Positions 1 to 7,503 of a DNA stretch of 17,951 nt are shown here, piece after piece. The stretch's first letter is position 1; every line of letters begins with the position of its first letter. Below the pieces are notes generated by a model, which did no database searches, was not told where the DNA came from, and saw only the letters and a list, made by a program, of their open reading frames with translations. Source of the stretch: an uncultured Methanosarcinales archaeon. GTDB lineage: Archaea; Halobacteriota; Methanosarcinia; Methanotrichales; Methanotrichaceae. The stretch spans positions 1-17,951 of the forward strand of contig CALMJN010000431.1 of assembly GCA_937864385.1 (NCBI GenBank). The letters are read 5' to 3'. Position numbers and translations under genes: made by a program.

Positions 1-110
1 GCTGCTGCCGCATGGCCGCGAGGCCGTCCGCGATCGTCGCGCCGTCCGCCGGCTTGCGCCGCGCCGTCCGCCGGCGATTCAGCGCGTGCGGCGCAGCCCC
101 GACCGTGGTA
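1..110. other. GC-rich foreign-looking segment at window edge
   Basis: This stretch is strikingly richer in G and C than everything that follows, and it contains a repeated CGCCGTCCGCCGG (two copies about 20 bases apart). The minus-strand NOG1 reading frame loses its family sequence here: after the P-loop and a following ARPEI it runs into unrelated residues and stops at 79. Another minus-strand frame stays open to the edge and includes ATIADGLA, which faintly recalls PLP-dependent threonine dehydratases; that resemblance is weak. The simplest reading is a chimeric contig end or a rearrangement breakpoint near 100-112. I cannot tell which from sequence alone. Confidence 0.6.
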
Positions 111-636
111 CGATCTCCGGCCTGGCGCCGGTAATACGCACGATAAAGCTGGATTTGCCTACATTGGGATATCCTGCAATGAGAATGGTTGGCAATGCCG
201 GATCGATGGTGGGCATCTTCCGCAGCAAATTTCGGGTCTCATTGAGGAAGAGAAGATCTTTCTCAATAGACCTCATGACTGAAGAGATGCGGCCGAAGGC
301 TGATTTTCGGATTAAAGTGGCATCGCTAGCGCTCGATCTCTTGATCTTGGCCACATGCTCTTTAGTGATCAGCCTGATCTGCCGGGATGCCCAGCCCAGG
401 CGGGAGAGGCTGATGCGAATGCGATCCACTCCCGCGATTATGTCAGCCATCTCCCGATAAAACGGAGGCATATTCTCAAAGGAGGGGAATTTCCTGATGA
501 GGTTGCTGAGGTTGTCGGAGAGTATATTGCCGGCATTTTGGACCATGGACAGGTCATCTATAGCACGAGAGGCCCGCCTGAAGGACTTATTTAAAAGCTC
601 CTCTGATGTGGGAACTGTGGGAAGCTGCTCAAACAT
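79..636 (-). pseudogene. NOG1-family ribosome assembly GTPase, cut after the P-loop
   Basis: This is the N-terminal part of a NOG1 (Obg-related) GTPase, a family that acts in large ribosomal subunit assembly. The ATG at 636 is chosen because the product then begins MFEQLPTVPTSEELL, the usual archaeal NOG1 opening; an upstream in-frame extension to 717 does not look conserved. The helical N-terminal domain (about residues 1-150) is followed by the G1 motif GYPNVGKSS near residue 155. The protein then loses family character about ten residues after ARPEI and stops, so G2 to G5 and the C-terminal region are absent. The last roughly ten codons come from the GC-rich edge segment and are probably not native. 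It diverges from gar1. Identity is confident, but whether the gene is truly broken or only misassembled is open. Confidence 0.8.
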
Positions 637-746
637 TGGCTGTGAATTAGAATGCATTAGATGATAAGCCTTTAGGAAGGGCGTGAGAGTGACCGTTATA
701 AATGGTTTTCGGAACACTTAAATATTAGTTCTTCATCTATATAGAT

Positions 747-752
747 GAGGTG
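747..752 (+). promoter_or_regulatory. Shine-Dalgarno site deciding the gar1 TTG start
   Basis: GAGGTG matches the archaeal anti-Shine-Dalgarno and lies five bases before the TTG at 758. No ATG gives a Gar1-like N-terminus, so this site supports TTG as the start. A TATA-like run CTTAAATATT lies at about 717-726, a suitable distance for a short leader. Confidence 0.65.
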
Positions 753-757
753 GCCTA

Positions 758-1048
758 TTGAGGAGGCTGGGTATTGCTCTTCATGTCGTGCAGAATAAGC
801 TGATTGTTCAAAGCGAACAAGCCGTTGCAAGCGAAAGCAAGGATAGTGCCTTTCGATCTAATTCTTGGGTGGTGGATCAGAGGAGAACCAGAGTAGGAAA
901 AGTCCAGGATATATTCGGACCAATCAACCGTCCGTATGTGATTGTGAGACCAAATAAGGGTGTAGATGCTGCTAGCCATATCGGAGCAAAGCTCTATATC
1001 GACGAGACGCCAGGGAGAGATGGCAAGTGGAAGAAATCGAGAAGCTGA
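758..1048 (+). CDS. gar1: H/ACA RNP protein Gar1
   Basis: Gar1 is the small beta-barrel subunit of the H/ACA ribonucleoprotein (with Cbf5, Nop10 and L7Ae) that makes guided pseudouridines in rRNA. The 96-residue product opens [17 protein letters not shown] and carries the family core [20 protein letters not shown] at about residues 46-65, followed by a basic tail. Length is normal for archaeal Gar1. It starts at TTG with a good ribosome binding site and overlaps the next gene by 22 bases, so it is almost certainly cotranscribed and translationally linked with tfb. A gar1-tfb pairing is common in archaea (established knowledge), which strengthens both calls. Confidence 0.92.
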   Translation: MRRLGIALHVVQNKLIVQSEQAVASESKDSAFRSNSWVVDQRRTRVGKVQDIFGPINRPYVIVRPNKGVDAASHIGAKLYIDETPGRDGKWKKSRS

Positions 1049-2040
1049 GAGAGATAGAGAGGGTTGAGCCGGAGAAGCTCAAAGAGAGGACCAGGCTCAA
1101 ACGCGAGAAAGAAAAGGTAGATGAGTTTGAGAAGTTTACCGTCGAATGTCCAGAGTGCGGCAGCCATACCCTCGTCCGCGACTACGAGCGAGCGGAACTG
1201 GTCTGCTCAGATTGCGGCCTGGTCATAGACGAGAATTTCATTGATCAAGGGCCGGAATGGAGAGCATTCGACCATGACCAGCGTATGAAGAGGTCTCGTG
1301 TCGGTGCCCCCATGACCTATACCATACATGACAAAGGCCTCTCCACCATGATCGACTGGAGGAACAGGGACTCCTATGGAAAGACAATATCCTCCAAGAA
1401 CCGAGCCCAATTATATCGCCTGAGAAAATGGCAGAGGCGTATCAGAGTCAGCAATGCCACAGAGAGAAACCTGGCCTTTGCCCTCTCGGAGCTGGACCGG
1501 ATGGCTTCCGCTCTGGGCCTTTCTCGAAATGTTCGGGAGACTGCTGCTGTGGTATATAGGAAGGCAGTGGACAAGAACCTTATCCGGGGAAGGAGTATCG
1601 AGGGCGTGGCCGCGGCAGCTCTTTATGCCGCCTGCCGGCAGTGCAATGTGCCCCGCACCCTTGACGAGATAGCAGAGGTCTCCAGGGTGTCAAGAAAGGA
1701 GATCGGCAGGACCTATCGCTTCGTATCCAGGGAGCTGGCCTTAAAGCTCATGCCCACCAGCCCCATAGATTACATTCCACGCTTCTGTTCCGGCCTCAAT
1801 TTAAAGGGAGAGGTGCAGGCCAAGGGAATTGAGATCCTCCGTCAGGCAGCGGAAAAGGAGCTGACCAGCGGGCGCGGGCCTACCGGTGTGGCCGCTGCTG
1901 CCATCTACATCGCTTCCATCCTCTGTGGAGACCGCAGGACGCAACGGGAAGTGGCGGATGTGGCCGGTGTTACCGAGGTCACCATCAGAAACCGTTACAA
2001 AGAGCTGGCAGAAGAGCTGGATATTGAGATAATCCTCTGA
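1027..2040 (+). CDS. tfb: Transcription initiation factor B (TFB)
   Basis: TFB bridges TBP on the TATA box to RNA polymerase at archaeal promoters. The 337-residue product has an N-terminal zinc ribbon with cysteines at 41, 44, 60 and 63. The linker that follows (GPEWRAFD, then [15 protein letters not shown]) carries the B-reader region. Two cyclin-like repeats come next, roughly residues 135-230 and 235-330, each with the [10 protein letters not shown] or [10 protein letters not shown] signature. A recognition helix lies near the C-terminus ([12 protein letters not shown]). The start is GTG at 1027, inside the end of gar1. The N-terminal 35 residues are unusually charged and precede the ribbon, so a later start cannot be fully excluded. 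A small hairpin follows the stop. Confidence 0.96.
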   Translation: MEEIEKLREIERVEPEKLKERTRLKREKEKVDEFEKFTVECPECGSHTLVRDYERAELVCSDCGLVIDENFIDQGPEWRAFDHDQRMKRSRVGAPMTYTIHDKGLSTMIDWRNRDSYGKTISSKNRAQLYRLRKWQRRIRVSNATERNLAFALSELDRMASALGLSRNVRETAAVVYRKAVDKNLIRGRSIEGVAAAALYAACRQCNVPRTLDEIAEVSRVSRKEIGRTYRFVSRELALKLMPTSPIDYIPRFCSGLNLKGEVQAKGIEILRQAAEKELTSGRGPTGVAAAAIYIASILCGDRRTQREVADVAGVTEVTIRNRYKELAEELDIEIIL

Positions 2041-2042
2041 GG

Positions 2043-2057
2043 GGATTGTCTCAATCC
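2043..2057 (+). terminator. Possible hairpin after tfb
   Basis: GGATTG and CAATCC form a perfect six-base stem with a three-base loop, two bases after the tfb stop. There is no strong T-run next to it, so a role in termination or 3' end stability is only a possibility. Confidence 0.3.
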
Positions 2058-2226
2058 TCGATCTCTCGATTTAGAATTCATTCTGATATTAGACAATTCA
2101 CGATTATCCGGGCAATGCATATTCTAACGATTTGGATCTTTTCTCAATCAAGTCTAGCAGAAAAGAAGCATTTTTGGTCGGAGTAATTTATGTACTAACA
2201 ATTTCTATTAGCCTAATGGTGGTTTA

Positions 2227-3282
2227 ATGCTTGGCAAGTTCCAGCTATTGGCGTCATTTATTGTATTGGCAACAATCTCGAATGCTCTCGCTATCCAAAA
2301 TTCAGCGGATAATTCTCTGATGATTTACGAGCAGTACTACGATTTTGGCCAAGGTGGTCAATATGCTTCCGGACCGGTGCAATTTGAGGTCTATGGATCT
2401 GAGCCGTCCTATCTGATCTTGGACGGGCAATCCAGGCCTTATGATTCCAATCATGTTCCTTCAAACTCCCTCTGGATTCAGGGAAGAACCAGTTGGACTG
2501 ATTATATAAAATGCCCATTGAACGCCCGATTCAGGATGCTAGCCTATTCCAATGGAGGTCCGACCACAATGATAGAGACATATCCTGACGGCTACCAGGA
2601 TGTGCAGCAGTACCAATTCTATCAGGGATACACCCAACTGGTCTTCCTGGCAGATGAGATCGGGAGGCATACCATGGTCTTCTATGGCAATGGCCAGCAA
2701 AGCAATGAAGTTGTGGTAGATGTTGTGAGCAATGGCCGCTCCTCATATGGGACTGTTATTCCGCCAGGACAGCCTAAGGAGAGCACCGTGATCATAGACA
2801 TTGGAGCCAGCGATCGAGGATTTGGCCAGCCGCAGGGGAAGAGCTGCGATATCACAGGCGCCTGGAAATTTGCCGAGAATACCATTATCTATTATCCCAA
2901 TGGCCGGATCGAGGCTATTAATGACCGAGGTGAATTAATCGATGCCGGCACATGGTATATTATCGATGCATCAAGAAGACAATATGGAATTTCATGGCAA
3001 AGCGGTTGGAGACACACACATACTCTCTCTGCTGATTGTTCCTCTCTGGATTCAACTGGCGTTTTAAACGGCAGAACTTCAACAACTCATGGAACGAGGG
3101 TAACATCAGGCTCCCTTTCCGGGATTGGTGACATATTAATCGATAGCGTAGATCAGGGGTTTGATCCAACGGCGCCTGTCCAGGGCTATGATGATCCCTA
3201 TGGTCAGTTGCCCGAGATATTAATCGATAGCACCGAGAACGGATTTGATCCCACTGCTCCGCCCCTGGGAGAGATGATCTGA
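2227..3282 (+). CDS. Exported two-domain protein with C-terminal repeated motif
   Basis: I do not recognise a named family. A signal peptide is clear: a short basic start, a hydrophobic core at residues 6-18, and a likely cut after NALA (residues 19-22). Residues 30-170 look like a beta-rich domain full of Tyr, Gly and Gln. Residues 207-295 (CDITGAWKF, a central PNGRIEA, then GTWYIID and ISW) resemble small lipocalin-like or heme-binding-type beta barrels; that is an inference. The C-terminal 50 residues hold two near-identical copies of ILIDSxxxGFDPTAP (331-345 and 303-317), and a looser copy, VIIDIGASDRGFG, sits at 188-200. Three cysteines lie at 96, 207 and 271. It has its own upstream region with a GGTGG site just before the ATG. 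Probably an extracytoplasmic or surface protein. Confidence 0.8.
   Translation: MLGKFQLLASFIVLATISNALAIQNSADNSLMIYEQYYDFGQGGQYASGPVQFEVYGSEPSYLILDGQSRPYDSNHVPSNSLWIQGRTSWTDYIKCPLNARFRMLAYSNGGPTTMIETYPDGYQDVQQYQFYQGYTQLVFLADEIGRHTMVFYGNGQQSNEVVVDVVSNGRSSYGTVIPPGQPKESTVIIDIGASDRGFGQPQGKSCDITGAWKFAENTIIYYPNGRIEAINDRGELIDAGTWYIIDASRRQYGISWQSGWRHTHTLSADCSSLDSTGVLNGRTSTTHGTRVTSGSLSGIGDILIDSVDQGFDPTAPVQGYDDPYGQLPEILIDSTENGFDPTAPPLGEMI
3133..3258 (+). repeat. Two-copy coding repeat, 84-base period
   Basis: The 15-mer ATATTAATCGATAGC is repeated exactly at 3133-3147 and 3217-3231, and the encoded ILIDSxxxGFDPTAP motif recurs with a 28-residue period. Third positions have drifted after the exact core, so this is an older duplication or one kept by selection on the protein. 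Confidence 0.7.
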
Positions 3283-3519
3283 AGCTGGCTAAATGATGCA
3301 ATAGCTTTTATGTCTTCATCAGAGACTGCTATGAGGAAATGACTCAACGAACTGGATGAGATGGTCTTTTTGATGACTGTCTCACTCCTTAGTTTTTATA
3401 AATTATCCATTGAATATTGTGACATTTAATAATGATTTCGCTATTTGGGAATTCCATTTCCAGGGCTTTTCGGCTCGATGATATTCTATCTCTTCAGGCA
3501 AGCGGTTGGCAACCAGCTA
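3283..3519. other. Intergenic region without a visible gene
   Basis: This AT-rich gap between two plus-strand exported-protein genes has two short T-runs (near 3367 and 3394) that could end the upstream transcript. A TTTATAAATTA stretch near 3395-3405 looks TATA-like but is too far from the next start to be its main promoter. No tRNA, conserved RNA or credible short gene was seen. Confidence 0.4.
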
Positions 3520-3526
3520 TTTATAT
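3520..3526 (+). promoter_or_regulatory. TATA-like box of the M3 peptidase gene
   Basis: TTTATAT lies about 50 bases before the ATG at 3571. A transcript starting roughly 25 bases on would have a leader of about 20 bases that just includes the GGGGTGAT site at 3556-3563. Confidence 0.45.
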
Positions 3527-3570
3527 CAGATGACATAATTTGATTATGTTCATCCGGGGTGATGACGCGA

Positions 3571-5520
3571 ATGAATTCGGCAGAAGGATTTATTATCTCA
3601 GCGCTGGTTGTTTTTTCAGTGCTAATTATCAGTGGCTCTGGATTTTCTTCATCTCTGGATAAGGGGCCGGAGAAAATGAATCGAAGCGAGATCACCACCT
3701 CCTGGAACCTTTCCAGTTTATTCCAGGATCGAGAGGCTGCAAGTGAAGAATATAAGGGGCTCGAAGATTTATCGAAGGAAATAAGTGCCATCTTCCGCTC
3801 CCGTTTCCAGAATCTAACCGGGCCGGTTTTGCTGGAGTATATTGAGGCAGATAAGAATTTCAGCAAGAGGCTGAATGTAATCTATGCCTATGTCTCGGCC
3901 CAAAACAGCCTCAATGTCAATGAAGAGTTCTATGAGACACTACTTTCCGATCTGCAGAACCTCTCTACCGATCACTATAAGGCGGCATCCTACGCCGAGA
4001 TAAAATTAAAGTCTCTCTCCTCTTCAGAATGGGACAGGATTTTTTCTGAAGAGCCAGGCCTGGAGAAATATAGAGCCTACCTGGAAAACAGCTACCGTCG
4101 CTATGCAAATCACCGGCCCAGGGATGAGTCTCATGCCGCTTATCTTGCCGATATCTCCAATCAGCTTATGAAAATTGATACTGAAGCGGAGAAGCTGGTC
4201 ACAAATAACGTCACAGTAGCCGGAAATATCACTCTGGATAGTGGCAAAGAGCTGATCCTCAATTCAGAGACCTACACCGAGCTGATGAGCACTGATGCCA
4301 ATCGCAATAATAGAAAGAAGGCCTACGATAAGCGTTTCTATCATCTCATCGAGCAGTCGGACCGCATGGCAGAGATTTACTGCAACAAATCACAGCTGGA
4401 TGATCTTCTCGCCCGTGAGCTGAATTATTCCGACTCATACGACTCTAAGATGTTCGGAGCCTACCTCACCCGAGATCAGGTGGGAACCATGAACCAGGTC
4501 TTCAAGGAGCGCAAGGCAGATTTCGACGGCTACTATGAGTTCAGAAGGAAGAAGATGAATCTGGACCGGCTAAAGCCCTATGATCTGCAGCTTTCCCTGC
4601 TGAAGTGCCCTGACCGGAAATACACTTACGAAGATACCCTGATCAATATCTCCGCCTCTTATGCCTCAATGGCCCCTGCCTTCCAAGAGATCTTCCTCCA
4701 GACTGCCACCAGCGGCTCAATAGATCTCTACCCCAACCCGCAGGGAGGAAAGAGGCCGGGAGGCTACTGCCAGGATATGTGTGCCCTCAATCGGCCCGCC
4801 CTGATATTCATGAACTATAAGGGATTGATAGACGATCAGAGGACTTTAACCCATGAGATGGGCCATGCCATCAACTTCTATCTTATGGGCAGCAATGTGG
4901 ACTATCTCTATTGCACAGGCACGGAGTACGAGATGGAGATACCTTCCACCTTCAATGAGGAGTTATTTGTGGACTATGCCCTGGCCAATTATGACCGGGA
5001 TACCGCTCTCGCCGTACTGGCAGACAGCATCAACGATTATGTCAACTACTTCACCTTTCAGCCCATGATCACCGAATTCGAGGAAGCCGCTCATGATCTC
5101 TGCCGCCAGAAGGGAAATGTGAGCGGCAGAGAACTGAATCAACTCTGGACCAGCTTATCCCGGCAGTACAGAACGTCATTGGTAGACTACTATGCAGAGG
5201 ATAATGCGCAATGGACCTATGTCAGCCATATCTACTTTACCAATAACTACTACACCTTCAGCTATGCCCTATCCAAAGCCGTCACTCTGTCGCTGTTCAA
5301 GATGTACAAAGAAGATCCGGAAAAGTTCAATGGGAATTATGCTGCTTATCTCTCAGCAGGCAGCAGCATGACCCCTCCGGAGAAGCTAAAAGAGTTCTTC
5401 GGCATAGAGATAGATCGGAGATTATTCGAGGATGCTATGGATGTGGTAGAGAAAAGGGTAGAGCAGCTGGAGCAGCTTGAAGCACAAATGAATTCCTCCC
5501 CAAGGAGTGATGAAATATAG
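3571..5520 (+). CDS. Exported M3-family zinc oligoendopeptidase (PepF type)
   Basis: This metallopeptidase of the M3B (oligoendopeptidase F) group should cleave short peptides. The zinc site is HEMGH at plus-strand 4852-4866, with the downstream glutamate in EMEIPSTFNEE about 24 residues later as third ligand. The whole protein aligns in kind with PepF, about 600 residues after the export signal. I prefer the ATG at 3571 because GGGGTGAT lies seven bases before it; GTG or ATG at 3559 or 3562 would add four or three residues and overlap that site. The N-terminus (MNSAEGFIISALVVFSVLII) is a signal peptide or membrane anchor, whereas most PepF proteins are cytoplasmic. That points to digestion of peptides outside the membrane. 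No lipobox cysteine is seen. The PSTFNE motif has Pro where Ala is usual. Confidence 0.9.
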   Translation: MNSAEGFIISALVVFSVLIISGSGFSSSLDKGPEKMNRSEITTSWNLSSLFQDREAASEEYKGLEDLSKEISAIFRSRFQNLTGPVLLEYIEADKNFSKRLNVIYAYVSAQNSLNVNEEFYETLLSDLQNLSTDHYKAASYAEIKLKSLSSSEWDRIFSEEPGLEKYRAYLENSYRRYANHRPRDESHAAYLADISNQLMKIDTEAEKLVTNNVTVAGNITLDSGKELILNSETYTELMSTDANRNNRKKAYDKRFYHLIEQSDRMAEIYCNKSQLDDLLARELNYSDSYDSKMFGAYLTRDQVGTMNQVFKERKADFDGYYEFRRKKMNLDRLKPYDLQLSLLKCPDRKYTYEDTLINISASYASMAPAFQEIFLQTATSGSIDLYPNPQGGKRPGGYCQDMCALNRPALIFMNYKGLIDDQRTLTHEMGHAINFYLMGSNVDYLYCTGTEYEMEIPSTFNEELFVDYALANYDRDTALAVLADSINDYVNYFTFQPMITEFEEAAHDLCRQKGNVSGRELNQLWTSLSRQYRTSLVDYYAEDNAQWTYVSHIYFTNNYYTFSYALSKAVTLSLFKMYKEDPEKFNGNYAAYLSAGSSMTPPEKLKEFFGIEIDRRLFEDAMDVVEKRVEQLEQLEAQMNSSPRSDEI

Positions 5521-5592
5521 GCTGCCAGAAGAAGATATATGCAAGACCGGGGAAAATTGGCAGAGGAGCTTGTCGTCTCTGCCATCCGGCGA

Positions 5593-6051
5593 TCAAAGCT
5601 TTTTATCTGCCAGCAGCACCATTCCCTCTTCTGTGACATAGATCTGCGCATCCATCTTCAGGGCTCTGGTTTTGAAGGGACGGGGAGAAATGCGCTGAAG
5701 CTGGTCGATGATGTCAAGCGAGGTTACAGGCAGCTTTATTCCTTTCTCATCAGCCGCGGCGAAGATCATCCTGGGCAGATCGAATACATCTGTTCCTGCT
5801 GCCGCCTTTAGAGTGATAGGGGCTCGGAGCATCATCCACTGCTGCAGAGTCTTCTCCGCTCTGGCAATATTCTGGCGGGCTCTTTTCTCCAGAATGCTCA
5901 CATTGGAGCGGGTGGTGCCCAGACGGTCTGCTGCCTGCTGCTGAGAGAGGCCGCACAGACGCATCTTCAGGACACTGATCTGCCTTTCCGTGAGAAATGA
6001 ACTCAGGGATTCATCATCACCGGAATTGCTATTGTCATCTATATCATCCAT
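5593..6051 (-). CDS. Tfx-family DNA-binding regulator
   Basis: Tfx proteins are archaeal regulators; the founding member in Methanothermobacter binds near the molybdenum formylmethanofuran dehydrogenase operon promoter. An acidic N-terminal stretch (MDDIDDNSNSGDDE) leads into a helix-turn-helix: FLTERQISVLKMRLCGLSQ, then AADRLGTTRSNVSILEKRAR. The C-terminal domain begins near TDVFDLPRMIF and continues through ADEKGIKLP to the end, as in Tfx. The ATG at 6051 gives 152 residues. A GTG at 6075 would add eight residues and has an AGAG directly ahead. A TATA-like TTTATC near 6080-6088 fits a very short leader to 6051. It lies downstream of the engB-like gene on the same strand. The target genes here are unknown. 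Confidence 0.85.
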   Translation of the reverse strand: MDDIDDNSNSGDDESLSSFLTERQISVLKMRLCGLSQQQAADRLGTTRSNVSILEKRARQNIARAEKTLQQWMMLRAPITLKAAAGTDVFDLPRMIFAAADEKGIKLPVTSLDIIDQLQRISPRPFKTRALKMDAQIYVTEEGMVLLADKKL

Positions 6052-6137
6052 CTTCTGCCCGATAGGAAAAAGCACCTCTGAGATGATAAAAGCATCCTTT
6101 GCATCTGCCTGTTGGTGACGGGAATAGTGGCTGACGG

Positions 6138-6722
6138 TTAGTGTCCAGAGGAATTCTTTGCGGCAACCTTTTTGGCTATTATGGATTTCAATGATACAAC
6201 ATCACCTTTCTTGGCGCTGATAGGGGCTATCTTATCCGGCCACTGTCTCCAGGGCGGCAGCATTCCCAGACGCTCGCAGATGAGATCAAGAGCCAAATCC
6301 CTATCTGCTTTAGATATGCGATCCATCTTGTTTGCGGCCAGGACCGCATCCAAGCCCATATCATCCAGGAAATCCCATAGCTCGATCTCAAGCGGCACCT
6401 CTCCCCTTCTCTCCCAGCGGTCGGCAATATCCAAAAAAGAAGAGGCATCTATCACCTGCACCGTGAGCAGAATATCCGGAGCATGCTCCTCGAAGTAGCG
6501 CACAATGAGATCCTTGGTCTTCTCCTGATAGGCGTGAGTGGCCTTGAGCATGAAGCCGTATCCCGGCATGTCCACATAAAGGACATCACCCACTCTGGTC
6601 TGGAAGGGATACTGGGTGACGCCGGGACGCTTTCCAACTCGAACACGGGTCCCGGTCAGCTCCCAGAATAAGGTTGATTTTCCTACATTGGACCTTCCGA
6701 TGAGGACGATCTGCAGGGCCAT
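6138..6722 (-). CDS. engB: EngB/YihA-type GTP-binding protein
   Basis: EngB-like TRAFAC GTPases act in ribosome assembly, best known for the bacterial large subunit. The ATG at 6722 gives MALQIVLIGRSNVGKST at the N-terminus and a 194-residue product, normal for the family. G1 is GRSNVGKS at residues 9-16, the G2 threonine lies in RPGVTQYP near residue 36, G3 is DMPGYG at 51-56, G4 is NKMD at 131-134, and SAKKG near the end serves as G5. The frame is open upstream only to a TTG that would collide with the divergent gene, so that extension is rejected. It shares a 56-base divergent spacer with the cysteine-cluster gene and probably reads on into the Tfx gene 86 bases downstream. Confidence 0.9.
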   Translation of the reverse strand: MALQIVLIGRSNVGKSTLFWELTGTRVRVGKRPGVTQYPFQTRVGDVLYVDMPGYGFMLKATHAYQEKTKDLIVRYFEEHAPDILLTVQVIDASSFLDIADRWERRGEVPLEIELWDFLDDMGLDAVLAANKMDRISKADRDLALDLICERLGMLPPWRQWPDKIAPISAKKGDVVSLKSIIAKKVAAKNSSGH

Positions 6723-6778
6723 GATAGGTTGAAGTAGGGCAAGATTGAAAAGGATGCCTGTCGAGTATCCTATGTGCA

Positions 6779-7375
6779 ATGGCAGAAATCACAGAAGAGA
6801 TGAGAGATCCGCGATCAGTTGCCTTGACCCTTCTCAAGGCGACCTCTCTTCCCGATAGCCAGGTCTTTAAAGAGATGGATGCGGCGAGATACACCACAAT
6901 AGACTACTATCGCATGGCCTGCCACATCCTTTTCCGATGCAAGAGATGCGGCACCTGCTGCACTACTGGTGATCCCATTCGTCTGAGAAGGGAGGATGTC
7001 AAAGAGATGGCCAGGCATCTCAAGATTCCTTTGAACAAGTTCATCAAGAAGTACACCTATCCTGATCCCGACCGGCCTGAGGTCCTCAATTTCAAGCACA
7101 TCCTTCCATGCAAGTTCTATGACTCTAAAAGCAAAGGATGCAAGATTTACCCCGTCCGTCCCTGGTCCTGCCGCATCTTTCCCTTCCTGGGAGTCTACGG
7201 ATGCGAGGAGCAGGTGGTGGTAAAGGAATCCTGTCCCGCTTCAGTAGAGGCCATGAATCTGCTCACCGAGGCCCTGGAGGCTGCGCGACTGGAATTACGG
7301 GAAGGCAGGCCGTTTTCACCGGAAGAGGCGAGAGGGGCTAAGATTTTCTTAAGGCTGGCCTTGGATGCTCTTTAG
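6779..7375 (+). CDS. YkgJ-type cysteine-cluster protein
   Basis: Members of this family have conserved cysteines thought to bind zinc or an iron-sulfur cluster; no reaction is firmly established. The 198-residue product has the core CKRCGTCC (Cys 54, 57, 60, 61) and more cysteines at 111, 121, 131, 142 and 152, within LPCKFYD, GCKIYPVRPWSC and the following segment. The pattern CKIYPxRPxxCRxFPF is typical of the family. The ATG at 6779 has no clear ribosome binding site; a second ATG at 6800 is possible and would remove seven residues. It is transcribed away from engB across a 56-base gap, so the two promoters must be packed together or overlap. Confidence 0.85.
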   Translation: MAEITEEMRDPRSVALTLLKATSLPDSQVFKEMDAARYTTIDYYRMACHILFRCKRCGTCCTTGDPIRLRREDVKEMARHLKIPLNKFIKKYTYPDPDRPEVLNFKHILPCKFYDSKSKGCKIYPVRPWSCRIFPFLGVYGCEEQVVVKESCPASVEAMNLLTEALEAARLELREGRPFSPEEARGAKIFLRLALDAL

Positions 7376-7380
7376 CATTG

Positions 7381-7418
7381 ATCCGGGAGGATCTATCCGG
7401 GATGAGCCATATATGGCT
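7381..7418. promoter_or_regulatory. Direct repeat plus 14-base palindrome upstream of the rhodanese gene
   Basis: ATCCGGGA occurs at 7381-7388 and again at 7395-7402. It is followed by AGCCATATATGGCT at 7405-7418, a perfect 14-base palindrome. The ATATAT centre could act as a TATA box for the gene starting at 7504 (leader about 65 bases), and the symmetry suggests an operator for a dimeric regulator. The function is inferred. Confidence 0.4.
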
Positions 7419-7484
7419 GATTGGATTGGGGTGATGATGTCCGGTCCCGCCATCTCAATGGAAAAGGCAAAGGGAAAAGGTTAA

Positions 7485-7491
7485 GGAGGGG
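7485..7491 (+). promoter_or_regulatory. Ribosome binding site of the rhodanese gene
   Basis: GGAGGGG lies 12 bases before the ATG at 7504. The spacing is on the long side. The alternative ATG at 7555 has only a weak GAGG ahead of it, so 7504 is preferred. Confidence 0.45.
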
Positions 7492-7503
7492 CAGGCAGAG
7501 CAT

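Noticed and set aside
5539..5811. 90-codon plus-strand frame after the M3 peptidase
   Set aside because: It is antisense to the Tfx gene 3' half, which has clear family motifs.
6723..6779. N-terminal extension of the EngB-like protein to TTG 6779
   Set aside because: It would run through the whole divergent promoter region and adds residues not expected before the first beta strand of the G domain.
7434..7484. 16-codon upstream frame before the rhodanese gene
   Set aside because: It begins at or before the predicted transcription start and has no properly spaced ribosome site. Nothing in the peptide suggests an attenuator.
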